This document shows positions 6,039-12,809 of a stretch of 14,460 nucleotides of DNA, one piece after another; positions within the stretch are counted from its first letter, which is position 1, and each line of letters begins with the position of its first letter. This DNA comes from Pseudomonadota bacterium (GTDB lineage: Bacteria; Desulfobacterota; Syntrophia; Syntrophales; UBA5619). The notes below the pieces were generated by a model. It saw nothing but the letters and a program-made list of their open reading frames with translations. It ran no database searches and was not told where the DNA came from. The position numbers were made by a program, and so were the translations under genes. The DNA lies in assembly GCA_018819165.1 (NCBI GenBank), contig JAHJQP010000194.1, positions 1 to 14,460 of the forward strand, read 5' to 3'.

Positions 6039-6821
6039 ATGGAAGAGCGGTTGCAGAAGATCCTTTCGCAGGCCGGCGTTTCATCCCGCCGTGCGGCGGA
6101 AAAAATGATTGCCGAGGGCCGGATCAGCGTCAACCGCGCCGTGGCGACCGAACCCGGAACGAAGGCGGATCCGGAAAAAGACGAGATCCGTGTGGACGGC
6201 AGACTCATCTCCTGTGAGAGGGAACGGATCTACCTTCTCCTACACAAGCCGCGGGGGGTTGTGACGACCCTGAGCGATCCGCAGGGGAGACCCGTCGTTG
6301 CGGATCTGCTCAGCGGGGTCACGGAGCGCGTGTTTCCCGTCGGACGGCTGGACTACGATTCGGAAGGGCTCCTGATCCTCACCAACGACGGAGAGTTTTC
6401 CCAGCGTCTCCAACACCCCCGTTACCGGATTCCGAAGACCTATCGCGTCAAGGTGAAGGGGCGTCTCCTCAAGGGGGAGCTTCAGGCCCTGGGAAAAGGG
6501 ATCGATCTGGCCGACGGGAGATTTTCTCCGGCCGGCGTTCTTCTTGAAAAGACGAATCGGGGAAGCTCCTGGCTCAGGATCACCATTACAGATGGCAGAA
6601 ATCGTGTGATCAGAAGGGCTTTCGAGTCCATCGGCCATCCTGTCGTCCGCCTGGTCCGTGTCGCCGTGGCGGATATCGCCCTCGGTTCCCTCCGCGAGGG
6701 GACCTTGCGCCTGCTGACCCCGAAGGAAGTGGACCGTCTCCTTGTCCTGGCGAGCAATCGGAAGCCGGAAAAAAATTGTCTTGACATTCATTTGAAAATA
6801 AATAATAGTCGCCGAAAATAA
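6039..6821 (+). CDS. rluB: 23S rRNA pseudouridine synthase, RluB/RsuA family
   Basis: A 260-residue enzyme with an N-terminal S4 RNA-binding domain (about 1-60: RLQKILSQAGVSSRRAAEKMI...GRISVN) and a pseudouridine synthase domain. The catalytic motif is GRLDYDSEGLLILTNDG with Asp at 105. The KPRGVVTT and YRVKVKG segments and the RNRVIRRAFESIGHPVVRL motif are typical of the RsuA/RluB/RluE/RluF group. RluB modifies a uridine in helix 80-93 region 23S rRNA in E. coli. RluB is preferred over RsuA because of the scpAB neighbourhood, where rluB is the usual partner. It starts 39 bp after scpB and is probably co-transcribed. The last codons overlap a perfect TTGACA that may serve the next gene. The C-terminal tail past about 243 is Lys/Arg/Asn-rich and not conserved. 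Confidence 0.92.
   Translation: MEERLQKILSQAGVSSRRAAEKMIAEGRISVNRAVATEPGTKADPEKDEIRVDGRLISCERERIYLLLHKPRGVVTTLSDPQGRPVVADLLSGVTERVFPVGRLDYDSEGLLILTNDGEFSQRLQHPRYRIPKTYRVKVKGRLLKGELQALGKGIDLADGRFSPAGVLLEKTNRGSSWLRITITDGRNRVIRRAFESIGHPVVRLVRVAVADIALGSLREGTLRLLTPKEVDRLLVLASNRKPEKNCLDIHLKINNSRRK
6781..6808 (+). promoter_or_regulatory. Possible promoter of the IHF-like gene inside the 3' end of rluB
   Basis: TTGACA (6781-6786, perfect -35) is followed after 16 bp by TAATAG (6803-6808, 3 of 6). An AT-rich tract containing TATATT (6825-6830) and TATTAT (6827-6832) follows, but these lack a good -35 at the right distance. The AT-rich stretch is unlike the surrounding coding sequence, which supports a promoter even if the exact -10 is unclear. 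Confidence 0.45.
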
Positions 6822-6908
6822 AGGTATATTATTACGTTATTTGAACCGACCGTGGATTTGCCTGCTTCACGGGAAGTGAAAGTGAGAAGCCATCATTAGG
6901 AGGAGGTC

Positions 6909-7190
6909 ATGAACAAATCTGGACTCATTGAAGCGTTAAGTCGAAAAGAAAACCTGACGGAAAAAAAGGCAATTGATGTGGTAAATCTGATCTTCAAGGG
7001 GTTTACCGATGAACTGAGAAAAAGCGGCCGGATCGAAATCAGGGGGTTCGGAAGCTTCGTCGTCCGGAAATATGACGCCTACACGGGAAGAAACCCCAAG
7101 ACCGGCAAGAGCATCAAGGTTTTTCCCAAAAGGCTGCCCTTCTTCAAGGTCGGAAAGGAACTCAAGGAGAAGGTCGACAGGAAAAAGTAG
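6909..7190 (+). CDS. ihfB: Integration host factor beta-like / HU-family DNA-binding protein
   Basis: A 93-residue member of the HU/IHF family. It has the beta-arm signature RGFGSFVVRKYDAYTGRNPKTG and Pro63 for DNA intercalation. The stretch VFPKRLPFFKVGKELKE resembles IHF-beta rather than HU, and FVVRKYDAYTGRNP is the form seen in IHF-beta-like proteins of Desulfobacterota. IHF bends specific sites and assists replication, recombination and sigma-54 promoters; a partner alpha subunit is not in the window, so a homodimer or HU-like role is possible. A strong AGGAGG run (6898-6906) precedes the ATG. The 87-bp leader has nested hairpins (TTCAC 6866-6870 with GTGAA 6876-6880; GCTTC 6864-6868 with GAAGC 6886-6890). 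It probably has its own promoter as well as read-through from rluB. Confidence 0.85.
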   Translation: MNKSGLIEALSRKENLTEKKAIDVVNLIFKGFTDELRKSGRIEIRGFGSFVVRKYDAYTGRNPKTGKSIKVFPKRLPFFKVGKELKEKVDRKK

Positions 7191-7255
7191 ACCTTCCGGC
7201 TGTTCCAGAGAAATTTCCGAACAACCCGCAACGCATCACACGGTAAATAGATCTA

Positions 7256-7278
7256 GGGTCGCCGCTGACCCCCTTTTT
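7256..7278 (+). terminator. Intrinsic terminator between ihfB-like gene and radC
   Basis: GGGTCG (7256-7261) pairs with TGACCC (7266-7271, one G-U) around a CCGC loop, followed by CC and five T residues (7274-7278). Orientation fits the end of the plus-strand block. On the minus strand the same hairpin is followed by TAGATCTATTTA, a weaker tail, so it may work partly in both directions for the convergent radC. Confidence 0.6.
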
Positions 7279-7342
7279 CCGTACAGACCTCCTCCGGCCT
7301 GCGCCGTCTTTGCGGCAATCTTCATCCCGGCGTCGTTTAAGT

Positions 7343-8035
7343 TCAGGGCATCAACCCCTCTTCACGGAAGCTGAAAAAGCGGTTTTCACCGATGATAATA
7401 TGATCGTGGACGAGGATGTCCAGCACCTTCGCCGTCTCCTGGATTGTCTTCGTAAGGCGGATGTCGGCCTCGGAAGGGCGGACGTGGCCGGAAGGGTGGT
7501 TGTGGGCAAGGATGATAGCCGAGGCCTTTTTCTTAAGGGCGCTTTCCAGGACCTGCCGCGGGTAGACTACGGCCTGGTTGACGATTCCCTTCTGGATGGT
7601 TTCGAACTCGATGATCTGGTTCTGGGCGTCGAGGTAGATGACGCAGAACTCCTCGTCCTTCTTTGCGCCCATGACTGTCCGGCAGAAATCGAGGAGCTCG
7701 GTCGTGCAGGAGACCTGCCTCTTCTCCTTTGCCTTCTGCTTGAGGTAGAGCGCGGCGACCTCCTTGACGAGCTTCAGAAGAATCGCGGAATTTTTGCCGA
7801 TGCCCGGAACTTTCTCCAGGTCTTCGATCTCTGCGTCCACGATCTCCTTGAGGGTGCCGAACTCCCGGAGGAGTTCTTTCGCCCGGTCTTTTACATCCTG
7901 CTGCCGGACAACATAGGTCAGAATAAGTTCCAAGACTTCGTGGTCATGGAGGGCATCCATTCCTGCGGTCATGAATTTCTTTCTCAGGCGCTCCCGGTGT
8001 CCCCGGTTGTAATCTTTTCCAGGATCTCCGCGCAT
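7343..8035 (-). CDS. radC: RadC-family JAB1/MPN domain protein
   Basis: A 230-residue protein of usual RadC length. It has an N-terminal helical/HhH part (RGHRERLRKKF...LTYV..., then LEKVPGIGKNSA at about 73-84) and a C-terminal JAMM domain with H178-N-H180-PSG...PS..D191 as the metal-binding motif. Despite its name, the family's role in DNA repair is not established; JAMM metallopeptidase-like activity is assumed from structure. The frame runs upstream to 8230, but that part is out-of-frame coding for the DUF2892 gene. The ATG at 8035 has a strong purine-rich site (AGAGGAAGGGGAG) directly before it. It begins 11 bp after the DUF2892 gene and is likely co-transcribed with it. Confidence 0.93.
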   Translation of the reverse strand: MRGDPGKDYNRGHRERLRKKFMTAGMDALHDHEVLELILTYVVRQQDVKDRAKELLREFGTLKEIVDAEIEDLEKVPGIGKNSAILLKLVKEVAALYLKQKAKEKRQVSCTTELLDFCRTVMGAKKDEEFCVIYLDAQNQIIEFETIQKGIVNQAVVYPRQVLESALKKKASAIILAHNHPSGHVRPSEADIRLTKTIQETAKVLDILVHDHIIIGENRFFSFREEGLMP

Positions 8036-8046
8036 CTCCCCTTCCT

Positions 8047-8235
8047 CTAATCGTCCTTCCTGCAGGTGGAAAACTTGAAGGGGGTGTAGGACGGGCAGTA
8101 ACCGATGACCGCGGTGACAAGAAAAACGATGCCGATTGCGCCCCACCAGTTCTCGTAGTAAAAACCCGCCCAGATGATGGTCAGGCCGATGATGACCCGG
8201 ATGATGCGGTCCGTTCTGCCGACGTTGCATTTCAT
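8047..8235 (-). CDS. DUF2892 (YgaP transmembrane-like) small membrane protein
   Basis: A 62-residue protein beginning MKCNVGRTDRIIRVIIGLTI, the standard DUF2892 (PF11127) opening. Two short hydrophobic helices follow (about 11-26 and 31-47), joined by a Trp/Asn turn (ENWWG). The ending GYCPSYTPFKFSTC has the two conserved cysteines (C47 and C58). These domains occur alone or fused to rhodanese (YgaP) and are of unknown function. GGGAGG seven bases before the ATG at 8235 fixes the start. The longer frame to 8535 is read over sodB and is not real. It lies between sodB and radC. Confidence 0.88.
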   Translation of the reverse strand: MKCNVGRTDRIIRVIIGLTIIWAGFYYENWWGAIGIVFLVTAVIGYCPSYTPFKFSTCRKDD

Positions 8236-8327
8236 GAGAAAACCTCCCTGTGAAAAAATCGGCTGCCGGCGCATGGGACAGAAGGGCGAAGAGATGATCC
8301 CTCCGCCCACTTGGACCTTGGAAACGG

Positions 8328-8918
8328 TCAGCCGAGGTTGGCGTTGACGAAATCCCAGTCGATCAGTTTGCCGATAACCGCCGTTAGGTAATCGGGCCGG
8401 CGGTTCTGGTAATCGAGGTAGTAGGCGTGTTCCCAGACGTCGATGGTCAGAAGCGGTTTCGCTCCCTGGGCGATGGGGGTGTCTGCATTGGCGGTTTTCA
8501 CGATCTTCAGCTGACCGCCGTCGAGGACGAGCCACGCCCAGCCGCTGCCAAACTGCGTGACGCCGGCGTTCTTCAGATCTTCCGCGAATTTTTCATAGCT
8601 TCCCCATGCGGCCGCGATCTTCTCGGCGACGGCGCCGGTCGGCGCCCCGCCGCCGCCCGCCTTCAGGCACTTCCAGTAGAAGGAGTGGTTCCAGACCTGG
8701 GCGGCGTTGTTGAAGATCCCCGCTTTGGCCGGATCGCCGCCGGCTTTTTTGATGATGGTCTTCAGGTCCTCGTCGGCCAGATCCGTCCCCGCGATCAGTT
8801 TGCCCAGGTTTTCCACATAGGCCCTGTGGTGCTTGCCGTAATGGAACTCCAGGGTGTTGGCGCTGATCACGGGCGTCAGGGCGTCTTTGGCATAGGGCAG
8901 TTCGGGTAAAGTTATCAT
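8328..8918 (-). CDS. sodB: Superoxide dismutase, Fe type
   Basis: A 196-residue Fe/Mn-family superoxide dismutase that converts superoxide to oxygen and hydrogen peroxide in the cytoplasm. Ligands are visible: H26 (HYGKHH), H78 (WNHSFYW), D160 and H164 (DVWEHAYYLDY). Gln74 in NNAAQVWNH is the position that favours Fe-specific enzymes, and the whole sequence is close in style to E. coli SodB. No signal peptide is present. AAGGAG sits eight to nine bases before the ATG. A promoter candidate (TGGAAA-N17-TAGAAT) lies directly upstream. A cytosolic Fe-SOD in a probable anaerobe fits transient oxygen exposure. Confidence 0.97.
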   Translation of the reverse strand: MITLPELPYAKDALTPVISANTLEFHYGKHHRAYVENLGKLIAGTDLADEDLKTIIKKAGGDPAKAGIFNNAAQVWNHSFYWKCLKAGGGGAPTGAVAEKIAAAWGSYEKFAEDLKNAGVTQFGSGWAWLVLDGGQLKIVKTANADTPIAQGAKPLLTIDVWEHAYYLDYQNRRPDYLTAVIGKLIDWDFVNANLG

Positions 8919-8952
8919 CGCTTCGTCTCCTTTCTTTGCCGGTTTTGACGTG

Positions 8953-8981
8953 ATTCTACCACCGCTCCCGCCGCCTTTCCA
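8953..8981 (-). promoter_or_regulatory. Putative promoter of sodB
   Basis: On the minus strand TGGAAA (8981-8976, 4 of 6) is followed after 17 bp by TAGAAT (8958-8953, 5 of 6). Transcription would start near 8946, about 28 nt before the sodB ATG. No obvious Fur-type dyad overlaps it. Confidence 0.45.
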
Positions 8982-8993
8982 GAAAAACCTTTT

Positions 8994-9902
8994 TCAATCC
9001 CACCGTTTCTTGAAATCCAGCCAGATGATGTAAACGATCATGGTCATGGTGGTCACTGCCGCGGGGAGGGCCGCTTCCGGGCTGAAAAGCGTCAGGGCGA
9101 GGCCGCCCGCGAGTCCCTGATTCTTAAGGGTGCCGAGCAGTACGAGACTGGTCCGGGTCTCCCTCGGGATGTGAAACAGGCCGCTGATCCAGTCGATGAG
9201 GAAGCCGAGGATGAACATGGAGATGAACGCGATGGACGCGACGGGAAGAAGGGTTGTTGACCCGCCGAGGATGATGTCGCGGTTCAGGCCGACCAGGGCG
9301 TAGAGGACGATGAAAAAACTCCAGTTCGTCACGGTTCCCCCGTACGGCGCGATCCGTTCCTTCCATCCATTCCGGAGCAACAACCGGGAGACGGCCAGCG
9401 GGAGAACGATCAGTTCCAGGGTGATCATTACGAGTTTGAAAGGGTCGAACGATTGTGATCGGAGCAGAGTGAAGGCTATGAGCGGCATGATGGCCAGCCC
9501 TCCCAGATAGGCGCCCACGGTGCCGAACAGGGAAAGGACGCCGTTTCCCTTCAGGAATCCGGAGAAGGGGATCACGGCGACGGCCGGCGGCACCGCTGCC
9601 AGCAGGACGAACCCGGTCCAGATCATCTCGTCGCTGATCATGAGGGTGGCCGCACCGATGATGACGTTTCCGAGGATGATGTAGCTCATGACGATGCCCA
9701 GCATGGCCGGATAGAGGACGGAGCGGGGCCGGCGGAAGACGGCGCTTTCGATTCCCATGGAGGAGAGGGCCATCGCCAGGGCCAGTGCGGGAAGGATGAG
9801 GTGACGGGTCACCGGAACCGCCTGGGGAAGAAGCAGCCCCATGCCCAGGGCGAGCAGAAAAATCGAATTTCTGTTGCGGAGGAGAATCTTCAATCTGGCC
9901 AT
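8994..9902 (-). CDS. Bile acid:sodium symporter (BASS/SBF)-family transporter
   Basis: A 302-residue, very hydrophobic protein with about nine to ten predicted membrane segments. Family-like features are the N-terminal SIFLLALGMGLLLPQ, the AAVPPAVAVIPF segment, and LLGTLKNQGLAGGLAL (about 258-273), which resembles the conserved K/QN..LA signature near the crossover of BASS members. The family transports organic anions (bile acids, pyruvate, pantoate and others) with sodium; the substrate here is unknown. It begins 40 bp after the znuB-type gene on the same strand, with an intercistronic hairpin between them. The start has only a weak upstream ribosome site (GAGA). Other polytopic carrier families cannot be ruled out. 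Confidence 0.75.
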   Translation of the reverse strand: MARLKILLRNRNSIFLLALGMGLLLPQAVPVTRHLILPALALAMALSSMGIESAVFRRPRSVLYPAMLGIVMSYIILGNVIIGAATLMISDEMIWTGFVLLAAVPPAVAVIPFSGFLKGNGVLSLFGTVGAYLGGLAIMPLIAFTLLRSQSFDPFKLVMITLELIVLPLAVSRLLLRNGWKERIAPYGGTVTNWSFFIVLYALVGLNRDIILGGSTTLLPVASIAFISMFILGFLIDWISGLFHIPRETRTSLVLLGTLKNQGLAGGLALTLFSPEAALPAAVTTMTMIVYIIWLDFKKRWD

Positions 9903-9923
9903 TTGATCACGTCGTTTCTCAAC

Positions 9924-9942
9924 GCGGATCGGCGAAATCCGC
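9924..9942 (-). other. Intercistronic hairpin after the metal permease gene
   Basis: GCGGAT (9924-9929) and ATCCGC (9937-9942) form a perfect 6-bp stem around a 7-base loop, directly after the permease stop (9943-9945). No T tract follows on the minus strand, so this is more likely an RNA-processing or stability element than a terminator. Confidence 0.4.
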
Positions 9943-10797
9943 TTATGTTTCTTTGCGCCTTCCCCCCGGCCCTTCGGGTCGGCCGGCCGGCCGACGGCCG
10001 CGGAGGTGCTCTGTCAGCTTGACGGCGCCGAGCAGCAACCCGCCGATGAGGATGATCGAGGCGCCGGAGGGGAACTCGATGAAGTAAGAGACCATAAGGC
10101 CGGAGAGACAGATGAGGATGCCGCAGAGGATGGACAGCAGCATGATCCGCCGGAAATTCATGGAGAGCTCGGAGGCGACGGCGACCGGGATGGTGAGGAG
10201 CGCGATAACGAGGAGGATCCCCACGACCTGGATGAGCGTCACGATGGAGAGCGCCGTCAGGATCATGAGCCCCATCTTCAGGGCCGCGACGGGGAGTCTT
10301 CTCGCCCGGGCGTACTCCTCGTCGAGGGCGACGGCCACAAACCCGTTGTAAAAAATCATCACCGCCCCGCTGACGATCAGGACGAGGAACAGGGTGATGA
10401 TGACATCCGCGCGGGGAACGGTGAGGATGTTCCCGAACAGGAAGGTCATCAGGTCGGGGGCGTAGCCGGGGGTCATGTGGATGAAGACGATGCCGATCGC
10501 CACGCCGACGGCCCAGAGTATGCCGATGAACAGATCGTTCCGGCTCATATTCTTCTCCTCCTGGCGGCCGATGAGGACGGCGGCCGCCAGGACAAAGGCG
10601 GTCGCCCCGATCAGGGGGCGGATCCCCAGCCAGTAGGCGATCCCGAGGCCGCCGAATGCAGTGTGGCTGAGGCCGCCGCTGATGAAGACCATCCGCCTCG
10701 TCACGATGAAGGGACCGATGACGCCGCAGACGATGCTTGCCATGATTCCGACGAGGATCGCGTTCTGCATGAATTCGTAGGAAAGGATGGTGCTCAT
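9943..10797 (-). CDS. znuB: Metal ABC transporter permease (ZnuB/TroC family)
   Basis: A 284-residue, ABC-3 family inner-membrane permease, usual length for the group. Typical segments are MASIVCGVIGPFIVTRRMVFISGG, split here as FIVTRRMVFISGGLSHTAFGG, then PGYAPDLMTFLFGNIL and VALLTIPVAVASEL. About eight membrane helices are visible. It forms the channel for Zn, Mn or Fe(II) uptake with the ATPase and solute-binding protein encoded just upstream. The ATG at 10797 overlaps the ATPase stop (ATGA), so it is translationally coupled. Starts further upstream (to 10944) would overlap the ATPase gene and are rejected. The C-terminal tail (GRRPAGRPEGPGGRRKE) is Gly/Pro/Arg-rich, encoded by GGCCGG repeats, and is probably cytoplasmic. 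Confidence 0.92.
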   Translation of the reverse strand: MSTILSYEFMQNAILVGIMASIVCGVIGPFIVTRRMVFISGGLSHTAFGGLGIAYWLGIRPLIGATAFVLAAAVLIGRQEEKNMSRNDLFIGILWAVGVAIGIVFIHMTPGYAPDLMTFLFGNILTVPRADVIITLFLVLIVSGAVMIFYNGFVAVALDEEYARARRLPVAALKMGLMILTALSIVTLIQVVGILLVIALLTIPVAVASELSMNFRRIMLLSILCGILICLSGLMVSYFIEFPSGASIILIGGLLLGAVKLTEHLRGRRPAGRPEGPGGRRKET

Positions 10798-11552
10798 GGC
10801 CGTTTCTCCTCCTCTCCGTGTGTGGCGAGCAGAGTGTGGGGGATGCCGTGCCCCAAGATCTCCACGGGGCAGCCGTAGACCCTCTCCAGCGTTGCGGAAT
10901 CGAGTTCTCCCCGCTCGTGGAAGTAGAGGCGCGTGTTCAGGCAAGCGATGTGGCGGTAGGCCTGCGCGTAGGGGGTTGGATCGTGGGTGACGACCATGAT
11001 GCTCATCCGCTCCTGGAGTTCCGTCAGGAGATCGAGGAGGTCGGTCTGGGAGGTGGCGTCCATCGCCGTCGTCGGTTCGTCGAGGAAGAGGGCGAGCGGT
11101 TCGGAGACGAGGGAGCGGGCGATCAGAACCCGCTGGAGCTGTCCGCCGGAGAGGTCGGTGATGTTATCATTGCGTTTCCCGTACAGGGCGAGCTTTTCGA
11201 GGATGACCCCGGTTTTTTCTTCATCTTCCCGGGTATGCCGTTTGAGGTAGTTATCCGCCCGGATGCAGCCGGTCAGGACCATGTCGAAGACAGAGATGGG
11301 GAAGGTCCGGTTGAAGCGGGCGGACTGGGGGACGTAGCCGAGTCGGCCGCCGGTTTCACCGTGGAAACGGATCGTTCCGCTCCAGGGCGCCAGGATGCCG
11401 AGGATCAGCTTGAGGAGCGTCGTCTTGCCGCCGCCGTTCGGGCCGATGACGAGGATGAAGTCCCGCGGGGCGATGCCGAGGGAGATATCCTCGAGGACCG
11501 GCCTTTCTTCATAACCATAGGTGAGATGTTCGATTGCGATCAGGTTTTCCAT
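10794..11552 (-). CDS. znuC: Metal ABC transporter ATP-binding protein (ZnuC family)
   Basis: A 252-residue ABC ATPase. Walker A is GPNGGGKTT (about 38-46), the Q-loop is YVPQSARFNRTFPISV, the signature is LSGGQLQRV, and Walker B is LALFLDEPTTAMD, followed by the switch His (VVTHD). The NRTFPISVFDMVLTG stretch is typical of Zn/Mn importers of the ZnuC/TroB/MntA type. It powers uptake through the ZnuB-type permease that overlaps its stop codon. GGGAG precedes the ATG at 11552. It starts 38 bp after the solute-binding protein gene, so the three form one operon with order A-C-B. The metal is not decided by the ATPase. Confidence 0.94.
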   Translation of the reverse strand: MENLIAIEHLTYGYEERPVLEDISLGIAPRDFILVIGPNGGGKTTLLKLILGILAPWSGTIRFHGETGGRLGYVPQSARFNRTFPISVFDMVLTGCIRADNYLKRHTREDEEKTGVILEKLALYGKRNDNITDLSGGQLQRVLIARSLVSEPLALFLDEPTTAMDATSQTDLLDLLTELQERMSIMVVTHDPTPYAQAYRHIACLNTRLYFHERGELDSATLERVYGCPVEILGHGIPHTLLATHGEEEKRP

Positions 11553-11590
11553 CGCTGGACTCCCGTAAAAAAAACCGGTATCCTCTTTCC

Positions 11591-12484
11591 CTATTTTCTC
11601 AGGACCTGTGTAAGGATCGTGGTGAACGTTCTCATGCCGGAAAACCAGTCCCGCTCCAGGGGATCCGTCTCCACGACCTCCCCGCCGATGTCGCGGGCGA
11701 TCGCCCGGGCGCTTTTCGTGTCAAATCCCTTCTGAACGAGAACGGCCCGGATCCCTTTTCCCCGGGCCAGATCGACCATCTTGCGGATGTGGGCCGCGCT
11801 GACCGGCTTTCCCTCCTCTTCGATGGCAAGTTGCGTAAGCCCGTATTCGTCGGCGAAATAGCCCCAGGCGGGGTGGTAGACCATGAAGATGTATCCCTTT
11901 TCCCCGGCCAGAGCCCGCCGGATATCCCGGTCCAGATCGTCAATCTCCCGAAGAAAGGCATTCAGGTTCCTGCGGTATTCGTCACGGTGGGAAGGATCGT
12001 AAGTTGCGAGAGCCAGGCAGATGTTCTGCGCTGCGATCCGGACGGCGGAGGGTGAAGTCCAGACATGGGGGTCCGCTTTCCGAAAAGTCATGCCGGCGGA
12101 CATGTCGACGACTGTCATCTTCCTGTTCCGCCCCAGGACGGTTTGCAGGTACTTTTCTTCAAAAGGAAAACCAGGCGCGCCGACCTTAACGTAGATCTGC
12201 GAATCGGCAAGGGCTACGAGCTGCTGCGGCGTCGGTTCGTAGGTCTCTGGGCCGGCCCCTTTCGGGATCATGACATGGACGGCCGCGCGTTCCCCCGCCA
12301 CCCGCTCGACAAAACAGGCCTGGGGGGAAATGCTGACGGAGATCCGGATGTCCGCGGCGGACGCAACCGCCCGGCTGCCGATTCCCGATAGAATCAAAAA
12401 GCTGAGGGCGGTCCAGAAAAACGTTTTCTTCCTGGCCGGTCTTCCTCTTGTCCAGGAACGGTTCTCTCGTTCTGTTCTTATCAT
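11591..12484 (-). CDS. znuA: Metal ABC transporter solute-binding protein (ZnuA/TroA family) with altered first ligand
   Basis: A 297-residue periplasmic binding protein. The N-terminus has a basic stretch, a hydrophobic core (about 21-36) and an AxA-type cleavage site (ASA, 41-43), a Sec signal peptide. The family motifs are KGAGPETYEPTPQQL (75-89), DPHVW (138-142), YHPAWGYFADEYGL (203-216) and VVETDPL (270-276). In canonical ZnuA/MntC proteins the first motif is PH..EPTP and His is a metal ligand; here it is Glu80. H140, H204 and probably D275 remain. The His-rich loop of ZnuA is absent. It probably captures a divalent metal for the ZnuBC-type proteins downstream. The name is by homology; Zn, Mn or Fe are all possible. 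The start has only a weak AGG before it. Confidence 0.88.
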   Translation of the reverse strand: MIRTERENRSWTRGRPARKKTFFWTALSFLILSGIGSRAVASAADIRISVSISPQACFVERVAGERAAVHVMIPKGAGPETYEPTPQQLVALADSQIYVKVGAPGFPFEEKYLQTVLGRNRKMTVVDMSAGMTFRKADPHVWTSPSAVRIAAQNICLALATYDPSHRDEYRRNLNAFLREIDDLDRDIRRALAGEKGYIFMVYHPAWGYFADEYGLTQLAIEEEGKPVSAAHIRKMVDLARGKGIRAVLVQKGFDTKSARAIARDIGGEVVETDPLERDWFSGMRTFTTILTQVLRK

Positions 12485-12559
12485 CCTATTTCATATCAAG
12501 CGCTTTGAATAGTGTCTTCGCCGGGGCTCAGGATCTTTTTTCGTCCCTGTCTTCGCTTT

Positions 12560-12593
12560 ATTTGCATATCACAAGCGCAACCGATGTGCAAAT
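12560..12593. promoter_or_regulatory. Dyad-symmetric element upstream of the metal transporter operon
   Basis: The left arm ATTTGCATATC (12560-12570) and the right arm GATGTGCAAAT (12583-12593) are inverted repeats matching at 10 of 11 positions, separated by 12 bp. The centre-to-centre distance is about 23 bp, roughly two helical turns. This fits a dimeric regulator with wide half-sites; it lies 76-110 bp upstream of the znuA-type start. It does not match the textbook Zur or Fur boxes. A TTGCAC..N17..TATGCA pair falls within the arms on the minus strand, so the element could overlap a promoter. Confidence 0.5.
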
Positions 12594-12626
12594 GATGCCG
12601 TGGCCCGTCCGGCGGTAAAATGTATG

Positions 12627-12685
12627 TTGACCACGCCAGGCTATGAGCGACAATTTTCTCCTACAATCCCGGGAAATGTGATAAT
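12627..12685 (+). promoter_or_regulatory. Possible promoters of the patatin-like gene
   Basis: Two weak candidates lie in the divergent gap. One is TTGACC (12627-12632), 16 bp, then GACAAT (12649-12654). The other is an extended -10, TGTGATAAT (12677-12685), without a clear -35. Either leaves a leader of about 120-150 nt before the ATG at 12810. The remainder of the gap (12485-12809) holds the dyad at 12560 and no gene I can support. Confidence 0.35.
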
Positions 12686-12809
12686 GTCTCCGTTATTCTC
12701 CCCCCGATTCCCGGATCTTTGCGGCGGCCGGAGCGGAGAAGCCCCCGGATTTGGCGCTTTGCCTGCTCTTTACGAGGGCATCATGCGCAGGGGGCCGGAA
12801 AGGTAAAAT

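Noticed and set aside
8236..8535. Upstream extension of the DUF2892 gene to 8535
   Set aside because: The extra 100 codons are an out-of-frame reading of sodB. GGGAGG fixes the start at 8235.
9962..10008. GGCCGG repeat run near the permease end
   Set aside because: It is within the coding frame, encodes the Gly/Pro/Arg tail of the permease, and needs no separate explanation.
10006..10878. Long plus-strand open frame opposite the metal permease
   Set aside because: It is an antisense shadow of hydrophobic codons, giving an Asp/Glu/His-rich product; the minus-strand permease explains the DNA.
10797..10944. Upstream extension of the metal permease start
   Set aside because: It would overlap most of the ATPase C-terminus and adds a region unlike the family; the ATGA junction at 10794-10797 is the natural start.
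12600..12806. Plus-strand open frame of 68 codons before the patatin-like gene
   Set aside because: It covers candidate promoter elements, has no good ribosome site, and its composition is that of random translated G+C-rich DNA.
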